Below are positions 17,901 to 24,466 of a DNA stretch of 58,260 bases, in pieces. The translations under genes and the position numbers were made by a program. The notes under the pieces were generated by a model. That model was not told where the DNA came from and searched no databases. It worked only from the letters and a program-made list of their open reading frames with translations. Origin of the DNA: Paenibacillus artemisiicola (GTDB taxonomy: Bacteria > Bacillota > Bacilli > Paenibacillales > Paenibacillaceae); assembly GCF_017652985.1 (NCBI RefSeq), contig NZ_JAGGDJ010000036.1:1-58260 (forward strand). The letters run 5' to 3'. Every line of letters starts with the position of its first letter. Within the stretch, counting starts at the first letter, position 1.

Positions 17901-18050
17901 CAACAGCTTCGGTACCTTCGCAAAATCGAATCCCGCCTGCGCGCCGTCCGCGCGGACGATGCTCGAGCCGTAAGGGCTCATGATTCCCAACAACAGACTT
18001 GCCGTCGTCAACGCGCCGAGTGCCGGCTTGACGAGCTTTCTTCTACCCAC
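11949..18050 (-). CDS. Giant S-layer-anchored protein: three lamin-tail domains, Ig-like region, metallophosphoesterase, three SLH domains
   Basis: Exported cell-surface protein of 2033 residues. Order: signal peptide (~1-35); lamin-tail domain 1 (~48-235, LLITELVPDS...FEFIEVYNNS), 2 (~372-545) and 3 (~673-860), each followed by an Ig-like segment with an ATVYYK core; a conserved beta-rich stretch (~890-1440); a calcineurin-like metallophosphoesterase (~1455-1730) with WMSDTQ, HTGDIVD, GNHD and GHYHDA metal-ligand motifs intact; an FN3-like module; a Gly-Asn linker (~1813-1838); and three SLH domains (~1845-2033), which bind pyruvylated wall polymer. It may hydrolyse phosphoesters (DNA, nucleotides or phospholipid head groups) outside the cell. 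Start is GTG 18050 (CGGAGCG upstream); no better in-frame start exists. Transcribed alone. The long plus-strand open frame opposite it is a shadow. Confidence 0.93.
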   Translation of the reverse strand: MGRRKLVKPALGALTTASLLLGIMSPYGSSIVRADGAQAGFDFAKVPKLLITELVPDSSNVPDITDAKDAFEFIEVYNNSNSPVTFFDNYSIDYHYLDGTHQDVDATWGLVRAGDNPIIPAKGSIVFWVMNEANTKMSADDFNANYKLVDGGKLVEGSNLFRLAGGGGMHNSQPRDLNIKDKNGNIVVSASYQNDAQTVKDKGIFYSYPIDGSTKMNMVTDGEYATGVHAATPGTAESVLVPTQTPDDGNQEPQLPQTPVTIAHTPVTDAIDDSDLELMAKLSPNGADAAKVGATVYYKLNSETTYTALPMTKNEDRSTADEFAYEAAIPKEKLTESKLQYYIEAADGTGSKDTEVYTVNVRASMNYNYVPALLVTELNPNSANVQPTGGDSLDGYEFIEVYNNSNREINLNDYKLIYLYTNQTKETQWATGDVIIPSQQSAVLWIANASSKDLTEQAFNDHFGTSLKLGQNLFKIANDGMANGGARSIVFRNSANQEIVSAHYEGQVSNIEDKPIQYKYPDDGTTAMLFGSAGDTAASPGEVSLTQVPKQPVSLPEEGTNEPPVIAHTPVTRAETNVNLQITADITNKESDNGDFDPVSATVYYKTQSQTTYSSMPMTVTSGHTYLADIPRGELKEAKFDYYIEVKDAKNTVKTDTYTVDVNVPDFDPQKVPPLLVTELVPNSTNVGSSDGYEFVELYNNTDKAVNLKDYKLYYRYTDSGPDADLVWPFESPSEDVMIEPGKTVVFWIINAANGTKTVADFNGFYHANLTENKDIFKIHSDGMANSGKRGLVIGTNTHADVSAAYYEGSVTETATDKAIVFGYPTNGSSTMIKLSAGTATPTPGSVTPEQVPAIPVATPADQAEPTVTDLTGVTSIDQSKDLAIEAYAQDDLSVKSVKLFYKTNKDAGYASRYLYRDYNDALYHFKLYSPDLIGKTALQYYFQVSDGTNTVTTDPATVAITGGPDRSPLRLNLKNGDIIGGTKAVKGTAESAAPDTLQLSIDGKAQTTDTYHALEKDPSFAFEANSVNYYFKNGVTMGQEILYTFMDPINTYQTLTVPIEASRLTEGDNVLSIRAGTKSSPFDDRPEENKDDFTVKNVRLVLADGTVIYDKDRANPATEIKMGDSAGKNPVVDFKLPLAASDLKSQAYDLDTTKLADGEHTVTVENAAHEQVKATIKVDNTAPAITPSLEDGKTYRGAFSINAGITDAVSGVKSSKTTLDGKEIALPYATSSGKLTPGEHKLVISAEDNVGNKVEKTIAFDVPDENPLKPELVSPADGENGAPNLSVNVTDPSNDAMNVDFLKGYLFDADHRAGFSAFENASDVEPPKTLKPDGETAFTDEDYGLISKDDGQFLVNNSDEKFPYHRFEVNLDKSVKATDSVEIDWKGKSLEGRKVSLYAWSAADKAWKMLDSKVAGNEEFTLSSEVKAGDYAIDGTIHVMVQDELPVKQDDYDFSFVWMSDTQYYSESYPEIYEGNVQWIVDHKDDMNIKYVIHTGDIVDEADKEYQWQEADKDMKVLEDANVPYGVLAGNHDVSHQFADYTKFYQYFGEDRFKKQPTYGGSYENNRGHYDLISAGGNDFIVIYMGWDIRDEDIQWMDDVVKAYPDRKAILDFHEYLLVSDNRAPISEKIHERVVVPNKNVIAVLCGHYHDAEKLVDEIDDNGDGVTDRKVYQLLADYQGAEKGGLGYIRLLQFDTKNNQIHVKTYSPYLDDYNYYDPTTYPGKDEFDLDVDLQPMHKQVATDYFGVKVYTDQSIGKLENVASGSTASVTWNGVTKDNYYQWYAVAKDAYSGLTRSDVWSFTSSETTAANPGNGNNGNNGNNGNNGNNGNNGNNGNGGTPVIPANPFKDVDAHYDWAKDAIAVLADKGIINGTSSATFEPGKRITRADFMEMLVRMLDLKADATSNFSDVSANDYYYKALGIVKALGIANGTGDNKFNPRDFISRQDMMVLMSRAMDVTGKLELSGAPADLSGFKDTSKLAPYAVDAAADMVKAGVVQGSGSALNPTGQATRAETAQMIYRLYLLLQKNGSL
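12536..12612. repeat. 9-bp microsatellite coding a Gly-Asn-Asn linker
   Basis: About eight units of GTTGTTGCC/ATTGTTGCC (plus strand) inside the giant gene encode repeated GNN. Copy number could change by slippage in steps of three residues without loss of frame, altering linker length between the enzyme part and the SLH anchor. Confidence 0.85.
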
Positions 18051-18355
18051 GAGATGTGCACGCTCCGTTTCATGTTGTGTGCGGTCATCGCTGCGAGGCG
18101 CCCCCTCCGCTAGACTGCCAAAAAATAAAAAACGCGTTTTTTTAGTTTATAAAGTATTTGTGTGCCGGAAGTTAATGCCATGTTGAAATCTCGTAAACAT
18201 TTCCATTAGCCGTAAAATCTGCATGCAATTGGTCGAATAGGGGCAGGCGTCAATTGAAACGGCCCGAACGAGGAAGGGTGAACTTTGTTTACGAAGAGGC
18301 AATCGGGGAACTTCCTTCGCTGATATCGAAAGCGCAAGGCACAGGCCGCCAGTAC
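18051..18355. other. Intergenic leader region of the giant gene
   Basis: AT-rich 305-base stretch without a gene. It contains AAAAAACGCG/TTTTTT near 18121-18142 and TATAAA on the minus strand near 18148, probably the promoter and 5' leader of the SLH protein gene; no exact -35 box can be fixed. Confidence 0.35.
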
Positions 18356-18401
18356 AAAAAACCGCCCGCCGCGCTCCGTTCAGGAGGCGGCTGGGCGGCA
18401 T
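18356..18401 (-). terminator. Terminator of the PP2C gene
   Basis: Minus strand GCCGCC...GGCGGT stem followed by TTTTTTG, about 25 bases after the phosphatase stop. Confidence 0.65.
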
Positions 18402-18425
18402 GCGCGAAGCGGTCATGCGAGGAGG

Positions 18426-19277
18426 CTAAGGGGCGAGCGAGAGCCAAATGGCCGTTTTGTCGTCGGACTTCTTTACCCGCGGGAATCGCGTGCAGTCCGG
18501 GTCGGTCTCTTCGAGCTCCGCGACCCATTCCATGTACGGACGCAAGCCCTTCTCCCGGACGAGCGCCGCGATTTCGATGGCGCTGTCTTTGTCCGATTCG
18601 CCCGGCGGCTTCGGCATGTACAGGCCATCCGTGAACAGCAGCAGCGCGGCGACGTTGGAGGTGCTGATCCGGCCGGTTTCCACGAAATCCGCGCACGCGG
18701 GATCGCCGTTCAGCGAGCCGTAGCCGCCCCGGCGATTCGCGAGGGCGCGGCCGGCGATGATTTGGCCCTTCGTATGGTCCCACAGCTCTGCTTTCGTGCG
18801 AAGACCCGCTTGGACGCCCTGCAGCCAGACGGCCTTCGTCCGGTCGTCCACGTGCGCCAGCTGGTCATGCGTCAGGATACGGATGGTGCCGTCTTCGTAA
18901 TAAACGGCGATCATGCAGTCCCCGAGCTGCGCGTATTCGATCCAAGTCGGTCCGACGCGGACGAACGCGGCGCAGGCGCTCCAGAGCGCTTCCGGCACAT
19001 CCGGGGAAATGCCGGCCTCCGCCATCGCCGTCCGCAGCCGCGCGTTCGCGAACGTCAACAGCTCATCCAGGCTCGCGCCGGCCAGCTCATCGCTTCGGCA
19101 CGCTTCCGCCGCATGCCGCGCGGCCAAATACCCGCCGGTCTCCCCGCCCGGTCCGCGGTAAGGGGCGAGCGACGTCGCCCCGTCGAGCACGCCGAAGAGC
19201 CCGAGACGCTCCTCGCGGACGACCGCGTCCTCGTTCCAGGTTCCGACGCCCTGGATCGTTTCCACCGTAATGCGCAT
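18426..19277 (-). CDS. PP2C-family serine/threonine phosphatase-like protein
   Basis: Protein of 283 residues with the PP2C order of metal-binding motifs: NEDAVV near residue 15, LFGVLDGATSL near 27-38, QLGDCMIAVYY near 117, LLFTDGLY near 212, and the C-terminal SDDKTAIWL. The Asp residues that hold the two metals are in place (motifs GVLDG, FTDG, SDD). Between motifs it differs from PrpC/Stp phosphatases, and no kinase gene adjoins, so the target is unknown. The gene is single, with a terminator downstream. The start MRITVETIQGVGTWNEDA is compact and typical for stand-alone PP2C proteins. Confidence 0.85.
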   Translation of the reverse strand: MRITVETIQGVGTWNEDAVVREERLGLFGVLDGATSLAPYRGPGGETGGYLAARHAAEACRSDELAGASLDELLTFANARLRTAMAEAGISPDVPEALWSACAAFVRVGPTWIEYAQLGDCMIAVYYEDGTIRILTHDQLAHVDDRTKAVWLQGVQAGLRTKAELWDHTKGQIIAGRALANRRGGYGSLNGDPACADFVETGRISTSNVAALLLFTDGLYMPKPPGESDKDSAIEIAALVREKGLRPYMEWVAELEETDPDCTRFPRVKKSDDKTAIWLSLAP

Positions 19278-19410
19278 GTTCCGATGCCTCCTCGTTGCGG
19301 CGCCAAGCCGCGCGTTCTCGTACCAGCTTAAGCCAGCTTCCGCCGGCTTGGCAAGCCGCGGTACCGGCCGGGACAGGACGGCAGGGTACGACCCGATCTC
19401 GTCCGGTACC

Positions 19411-20421
19411 TTAATCCCGCGCGACCTTGACGATCGTTCGGCCGCGGACGCCGCCCTTCAATATCGCGGGCAGCGCCTCGGGCAGCCGGTCGAGCGCAAG
19501 CTCGTCCGCCTCCATCGCCTCCAGCCGCTCCGGCTTCCAGTCGGTGCCGATGCGCCGCCACAGCGCCTCGCGCAGCGGCGCGGGACAAAGCACGGAATCG
19601 ATCCCGAGCAGGTTGACGCCGCGCAGAATGAACGGGAATACCGTCGCGGGGAACTCGCCGCCGCCCGTCAGTCCGCTCAGCGCGACGGAGCCGCCGTAGC
19701 GGATCGTGCTCAGCACGTACGGCAGCGACGGGCCGCCGACGGGATCGACCGCCGCCGCCCACCGCTCGGCGCGAAGCGGTTTGCGCTCCCCTTCCGGCGC
19801 TTGGAGCGCCTCGCGCCCGATAACGTCGCGCGCCCCGAGCAGACGCAAGTAGTCGTGCTCGGACGCCTTGCCCGTGCTGGCGGTCACGTCGTACCCCGCG
19901 CGGGCCAGCATCGCGACCGCATGACTCCCGACCCCGCCCGTCGCGCCCAGCACGAGCACCGGGCCCGCGCCGGGCGCAAGGCCGTTCGCTTCGAGCCGAT
20001 GCAGCGACAGCGCGGCGGTAAAGCCGGCCGTGCCGACGAGCATCGCTTCGCGAAGGGTCAGGCCCGGCGGCCGGGACGTCAGCCAGTCGCCCGGCACGCG
20101 GGCGTACTCGCTGTAGCCGCCGAAACGGCCGGTGCCGAGCTCGTAACCGGTCGCGATGACTTCGTCGCCTTCGCGCCAGCGCGGATGCGACGAAGCGACG
20201 ACCGTGCCCGCCAGATCGATGCCCGGAATCATCGGATACGCGCGCAGGACGCGTCCCCCCGGCGTGGCCGCCAAGCCGTCCTTGTAATTGATGCCGGAGT
20301 AGGCGACGCGGATCGTCACGTCCCCTTCGGGCAAGTCCGAGAGCCGCAGCTCGCGGACGCCGATCTCGAACCGGTCGTCTTGCTTATCGACTACGACCGC
20401 TTTGAACGTCTTCATCTCCAT
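19411..20421 (-). CDS. YhdH/AcuI-type NADPH-dependent quinone oxidoreductase / acrylyl-CoA reductase
   Basis: Zinc-independent medium-chain reductase of 336 residues. The N-terminal GroES-like part shows YSGINYKDGLAATPGG and PMIPGIDLAGTVV; the Rossmann part shows VLVLGATGGVGSHAVAML. The family pattern (DGLA, GIDLAG, HDYLRLLGA) matches AcuI/YhdH, which reduces acryloyl-CoA or short-chain enals with NADPH. I start at ATG 20421 (MEMKTFKAVVV), preceded by GAAGGGAAGGG; a longer in-frame reading upstream to 20748 has no start signal and no similarity. The stop is embedded in a GGTACC-containing inverted repeat just downstream. Monocistronic. Confidence 0.92.
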   Translation of the reverse strand: MEMKTFKAVVVDKQDDRFEIGVRELRLSDLPEGDVTIRVAYSGINYKDGLAATPGGRVLRAYPMIPGIDLAGTVVASSHPRWREGDEVIATGYELGTGRFGGYSEYARVPGDWLTSRPPGLTLREAMLVGTAGFTAALSLHRLEANGLAPGAGPVLVLGATGGVGSHAVAMLARAGYDVTASTGKASEHDYLRLLGARDVIGREALQAPEGERKPLRAERWAAAVDPVGGPSLPYVLSTIRYGGSVALSGLTGGGEFPATVFPFILRGVNLLGIDSVLCPAPLREALWRRIGTDWKPERLEAMEADELALDRLPEALPAILKGGVRGRTIVKVARD

Positions 20422-20575
20422 GGGCGAACCCTTCCCTTCTCCTGCCTTCGCTGTTGCTTTCGCTTTCGCCTTCGAATCGAATAGCGCTCCCCTTAGCATA
20501 CCGCTACCGGGCGCGATTACAAAATACCGCAATGGTACCGCCATCCGGTACCGCCGTCCGCATCGGACGCGAATC

Positions 20576-20613
20576 AAAAAACCGCCCCGCCGCCAAGAAG
20601 GCGACGGGACGGT
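20576..20613 (-). terminator. Terminator after the arabinofuranosidase / zinc-ribbon unit
   Basis: Minus strand ACCGTCCCGTCGCC loop GGCGGCGGGGCGGT followed by TTTTTTG. Confidence 0.75.
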
Positions 20614-20624
20614 CAATTCACGCG

Positions 20625-20903
20625 CTATCTCCATAACGAGCCGCCGGGCCGCGGACAATCCTTCGCCGCCAGCTTGGCCCGGACGCGGACGAAACAGCCG
20701 CAGTGGGCGCAGGTCGTGCCGTACTGCAGCGACGGACAAGCGGCGCACTGATCCAGCCTCGCGCCGTATCGCCCGTCGTCGACGCAGTCGCCGGGATGCA
20801 GCGCCAGCTTGCCGAGCACCCGCTCGATCTGCTCCTCGGTCGCATGCACGGAGGCGCCGCAGCCTTTGCAGAGCTTCCGCTCCCCCGTCTTTGTCGCCGG
20901 CAT
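20625..20903 (-). CDS. Small cysteine-rich zinc-ribbon-like protein, 92 aa
   Basis: A 92-residue cytosolic protein with Cys clusters CKGCG (residues ~12-16), DQCAACPSLQYG and CAHCGCF, a pattern for two zinc-binding knuckles. It resembles the DUF6171 family of Paenibacillaceae (tentative, from memory). It begins 5 bases after the stop of the GH51 gene on the same strand, so translation is probably coupled; the GGTAAGGCG upstream is a weak ribosome site. A terminator follows. Function unknown. The hydrophilic, basic C-terminus (VRAKLAAKDCPRPGGSLWR) could touch nucleic acid, but this is speculation. Confidence 0.75.
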   Translation of the reverse strand: MPATKTGERKLCKGCGASVHATEEQIERVLGKLALHPGDCVDDGRYGARLDQCAACPSLQYGTTCAHCGCFVRVRAKLAAKDCPRPGGSLWR

Positions 20904-20908
20904 GCGCC

Positions 20909-22396
20909 TTACCCGATTCGCAGCATCGCGACGGAAGCGGCGGGCAGCGTCACGCGAATCGTGCCATCGGCTCCGCGTTCCGCGCCCGCGAACGGCACCG
21001 GACGCACGCGGTCCGGCTGCTCCGGCGTATTGTGCGCGTTCAGCGCGTCGCCCTGCAGCAGCGTGCCGGCGATCGGCGCGTCCGGGGCGGACAGTCCCCG
21101 CAGTTCGAGCGACAGCGCGGCCGCTTCGTCGTGGCTGAGGTTGCACAAGCTGACGTGCAGCGCGCCGTCCTTGCCGCGGGAAGCGGACACGCTCGTCTGC
21201 GGAATGGAGACGCCGCCGACCGTGTACGGTGCGGCCGCGAAGTCCAGATCCAGCAGCTCCGCGTCGTGATGCGCCTTGAACATGTCGAAGACATGGTAGG
21301 TCGGCGTCAGCGCCATCCGGTCGCCCTCCGTCAGGACGACGGCCTGCAGCACGTTGACCGTCTGGGCGATGTTCGCCATCCGGACGCGGTCGGCGTGCTT
21401 GTGGAAAATATGCAGCGTCGCGGCGGCGACAAGCGCGTCCCGCATCGTGTTTTGCTGATAGAGGAAGCCCGGATTCGTGCCCGGTTCGACGTCGTACCAG
21501 GTGCCCCATTCGTCGACGATCAGGCTGATGCGCTTGGCGGGGTCGTACCGGTCCATGATCGTCTTGTGCTTCCCGATCAGCTCGTCCATGACGAGCGCCT
21601 TGCGCAGCGTGCCGAACCAGGCCTCCGCCCCGAAATCCGTAGCCGACCCTTTCTCCGCCCAAACGCCGGGAATCGTATAATAGTGAAGCGTCAGCCCGTC
21701 CATGAAGCGCCCGGCTTCGCGCATGAGCACGTCCGTCCATGCGAAGTCGAAGTCGCTCGCGCCGCACGCGATCCGGAAGATCCGGTTGTCGCCGTAATTG
21801 CGCACGTACGTCTGGTAGCGCCGGTATTCGTCGGCGTAATATTCCGGGCGCATGTTGCCGCCGCAGCCCCAATTCTCGTTGCCCACGCCGAAATACGCGA
21901 CTTTCCACGGCTGCGCCCGGCCGTTCTCCGCGCGAAGCGATGCCATCGGCGACTCGCCCCCGAACGTCAGGTACTCCACCCATTCCTGCATTTCCTGCAC
22001 CGTGCCGCTGCCGAGGTTGCCGTTGATGTACGGCTCGCAGCCGAGCAGCTCGCAGAGCAGCATGAATTCGTGCGTGCCGAAATGGTTGTTTTCGACGACC
22101 CCGCCCCAATGCGTGTTGACCATCCGCTTGCGGTCCGCGCGTGGACCGATGCCGTCCTTCCAGTGGTACTCGTCGGCGAAGCAGCCCCCGGGCCAGCGCA
22201 GCACCGGAATGTTCAGCCCTTGAAGCGCTTGCAAAACGTCGTTGCGGATGCCCTTCGTGTTCGGAATCGCGGAATCCTCGCCGACCCAAATGCCTTCGTA
22301 GATGCAGCGTCCCAGATGCTCGGCGAAATGCCCGTATAGATTGCGGTTGATGGTGCCGATCGGACGATCGGCGTTAATGACGGCGCGATTGGTCAT
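20909..22396 (-). CDS. abfA: GH51 alpha-L-arabinofuranosidase
   Basis: Removes terminal alpha-L-arabinofuranosyl groups from arabinan and arabinoxylan fragments. The 495-residue length and the whole pattern fit GH51: NLYGHFAEHLGRCIYEGIWVG at the N-terminus, LRWPGGCFAD, the acid/base Glu175 in GVGNENWGCGG and the nucleophile Glu297 in LIVDEWGTWYD, then a C-terminal beta-domain. No signal peptide, so it acts in the cytosol on imported oligosaccharides. No transporter or araBAD genes are in the window. GGAGG lies 12 bases before ATG 22396; an AT-rich palindrome upstream (22415-22436) is a candidate operator. The zinc-ribbon gene follows at 5 bases. Confidence 0.96.
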   Translation of the reverse strand: MTNRAVINADRPIGTINRNLYGHFAEHLGRCIYEGIWVGEDSAIPNTKGIRNDVLQALQGLNIPVLRWPGGCFADEYHWKDGIGPRADRKRMVNTHWGGVVENNHFGTHEFMLLCELLGCEPYINGNLGSGTVQEMQEWVEYLTFGGESPMASLRAENGRAQPWKVAYFGVGNENWGCGGNMRPEYYADEYRRYQTYVRNYGDNRIFRIACGASDFDFAWTDVLMREAGRFMDGLTLHYYTIPGVWAEKGSATDFGAEAWFGTLRKALVMDELIGKHKTIMDRYDPAKRISLIVDEWGTWYDVEPGTNPGFLYQQNTMRDALVAAATLHIFHKHADRVRMANIAQTVNVLQAVVLTEGDRMALTPTYHVFDMFKAHHDAELLDLDFAAAPYTVGGVSIPQTSVSASRGKDGALHVSLCNLSHDEAAALSLELRGLSAPDAPIAGTLLQGDALNAHNTPEQPDRVRPVPFAGAERGADGTIRVTLPAASVAMLRIG

Positions 22397-22414
22397 GCCT
22401 GTTGTCAGCCTCCA

Positions 22415-22436
22415 TGATTAATAATTTTGTTAATCA
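22415..22436. promoter_or_regulatory. Palindrome upstream of the arabinofuranosidase gene
   Basis: TGATTAA (22415-22421) and TTAATCA (22430-22436) form a perfect 7-bp inverted repeat with an 8-base AT-only-plus-G spacer, just upstream of the ribosome site. It is a candidate repressor operator; it does not resemble the AraR box of B. subtilis. Confidence 0.45.
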
Positions 22437-22501
22437 ATAAACAAAACATTAACTCCCGTTCTCATTAAACCTCATGTCGCGCCGTTTTTCAATGCTTTCG
22501 C

Positions 22502-23185
22502 CTAATAAATCAGCTTGTGGTCCGACAAAATCTTCGCGAAATCCCGCTGCCGGATCGTCACGTCGGTTCGGCCGAGCGTAATGTCCAAATCCAGCTGCAG
22601 GTCGGCCAAGGCCCCGACCAGCGCGAGGAGCGCGTCCCCGCTCTCTTCGACGCTTCGCTCCTCGGAACCCGGCCCGACGTAAATACCGAATCGCGAACCG
22701 GACGCGATGACGGACGGGTCGTAACGGTACGGCGGGAAAGGCACCGTATGCAGGAGCGGGCCGTCCGCCTCGGCTTGCTCCGTGAAGACGATTTCGGGGA
22801 AGCAGTCCGATCCCGGGAAGAGCTTGAAGAGCGCCGCCTCGCACGCTTGCTTCGTCTCGCGCTCCCACGTCGCGCCCAAATAATCATCCGCCAGCCCGCC
22901 GCCCGCCTTCCTGCGGACCTCGAACCGGATCCCCGCGTTCCCTTCGGGACGGACGGCCGCCCAATAGTCGCCCTCCTGGATCCCGTATTCGATGGCCTCC
23001 ACATGGAAGTGCGCCTGCGGATACGTCGCGTTCAAATAACGGGCCACATCTCGCCGAAACCAATATTTTTGGATCGGATCCCCGCTGCCCGTCAGGAAAA
23101 AGACCAATTTCCAAACAAGTACTACAATTCCAATAATTACTAAAATTAGGATGATTCTGACTAGATTTTTTCGCAATACGTCCAT
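22502..23185 (-). CDS. Membrane-anchored YfjL-like protein
   Basis: A 227-residue protein with one N-terminal membrane helix (IILILVIIGIVVLVWKLVFF, residues ~10-29) and an outside domain. The phrase YLNATYPQAHFHVEAIEYGI followed by EGDYWAAVRPEGNAGIRFEVR recalls the YfjL-like domain of Bacilli (DFxVxxxxYNFK...Y.A.V...G). No catalytic motif is seen. The codon use at the N-terminus is AT-rich (ATTATTGGAATT type) compared with the GC-rich body, usual for membrane anchors here. Function unknown; likely cell-envelope associated. Confidence 0.8.
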   Translation of the reverse strand: MDVLRKNLVRIILILVIIGIVVLVWKLVFFLTGSGDPIQKYWFRRDVARYLNATYPQAHFHVEAIEYGIQEGDYWAAVRPEGNAGIRFEVRRKAGGGLADDYLGATWERETKQACEAALFKLFPGSDCFPEIVFTEQAEADGPLLHTVPFPPYRYDPSVIASGSRFGIYVGPGSEERSVEESGDALLALVGALADLQLDLDITLGRTDVTIRQRDFAKILSDHKLIY

Positions 23186-23738
23186 CCTGCCGCCTCATTT
23201 CTTGCGCGATCCTATATATGCAGTGTAAGTTTATTTGCCTTTTCTACCAAGTCCCTATTTTTTAACGGTACCTGTACGGGACTTGCGGCACGCCCGAGAG
23301 CCGCTCCGGAGAGCGGTGCCGGGCGGCGGGACTTATGGGGCGGCGGCGCGGCCGGGGCCAGGGGCGTCAGAGGATGGGCCATCCCGTGGCGGCACAGTGG
23401 GAGTGGCCGGGGCTCATCGTCGCGAGAGGCGACAGCGGCTCGCCATCGTTCAGCGGATCGCCTGATGCGGGGCGGCGGGGGCTTGCCCATCGGGATCGGT
23501 CCGTGTTCGGCGCGGAGCGGCCTTGGCCCGCCGTGGCGGAGGCGGCCGTTTGCCCCTGAACGCGGCGCCGGTGCTTGCACTTGCGGGCAAGGCCCTCGCG
23601 CGGAGCGGAAGCGGCCGTTTCCGGCGGCGCGGGCGACGGTGGACGGTTCCCGCTGTGGCGTTAGCGACAACCGTTGGCCCGGTACGCAGCGCCGACTACC
23701 TAGCTTATCGCGCAGGAATTGCTCGACTCCGACTTTTT

Positions 23739-23917
23739 GCGGACATACGTTCCGTTATTTGACCATATTGCCGCCATTTTGCGATTTCGCGGTCAGGAGA
23801 GCCGCTATTTGCTCAAATTCGCTACAACTAACGACCTCGCAAACCAAATAGCGGCGCCTGTGGCCGCCAAAACGCAGAAATCGCGAGTTTCGCGCGAATA
23901 ACGGATTTCCTGTCCGC
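23739..23917. repeat. Convergent pair of two-box intergenic repeat elements
   Basis: Left copy (plus, 23739-23820): box A GCGGACA-N5-TCCGTTATTTG, then box B GCGGTCAGGAGAGCCGCTAT starting exactly 50 bases later. Right copy (minus, 23917 to 23845): box A GCGGACAGGAAATCCGTTAT and box B GCGGCCACAGGCGCCGCTAT, again 50 bases apart. Together they form a long imperfect inverted repeat. The same two boxes recur at 52829-53483. Confidence 0.8.
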
Positions 23918-24276
23918 TCACACGGCATCCTCCCCGTCCTGGTAATGCCAACGTAACCACGGATCGACGTGCCGCTCGGGGCTGCACGCCAACGAGTCGA
24001 CCGGCTAACGGGCCAATCGCGCGTTGGTCCGACGGTTCGGCAATCTGGCGAATCGACCAAGCCATCCGCCTGTCCGCAAACCCTTCATGTTAGCGAGCTT
24101 CAAACCTGGCAGCCCGCCGTCGCGAAGGTCGACCGCCAAGAGGCGGCACGGTCGCTGCCCAGCGAAAACCCGTTCACCGCACAAAAAAAGGCACCCCCAA
24201 GGCCAATTGATCGGCTTTGGAAGCGCCATGAAAAATGCTAGTGATGCTGCTTTCCGTACAAACCGCTGACCGCACG

Positions 24277-24444
24277 GCGCGGGAGAGCCGCTTCGCCTCG
24301 ACCATCGCCCGATCGCCCGCGCGAGACAGTCGCTTCGCCTTGTCTGTCTCCCGATCGCCGGCTCGGAACGCCCGTTCCGTCCCCGCTGTCGCCCGACCGC
24401 CATCACGGGACGGCCGCTCCCCCTCGGCCATCGCCCCGACCGCC
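24277..24444. repeat. Degenerate 42-bp tandem repeat, four units
   Basis: Units begin at 24277, 24319, 24361 and 24403. The first two share AGCCGCTTCGCCT / AGTCGCTTCGCCT and CCCGATCGCC; the last two are more diverged. It lies directly downstream of the acyl-CoA ligase gene. Confidence 0.65.
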
Positions 24445-24466
24445 GCCCAAACCGGGTCTCCGCGCC

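Larger units (their letters stand above)
23186..24466. other. 1.28-kb gene-free, repeat-bearing region
   Basis: No frame here has a ribosome site plus protein-like composition. 23186-23250 is the AT-rich promoter zone of the YfjL-like gene. 23270-23700 is very GC-rich without recognisable content. 23739-23917 is a convergent pair of two-box repeats, and 24277-24444 is a 42-bp degenerate tandem array, both listed separately. Confidence 0.6.

Noticed and set aside
20625..22289. 554-codon minus frame overlapping the arabinofuranosidase
   Set aside because: Only the last 92 codons after ATG 20903 are real (zinc-ribbon protein); the upstream part is an out-of-frame reading of the GH51 gene.
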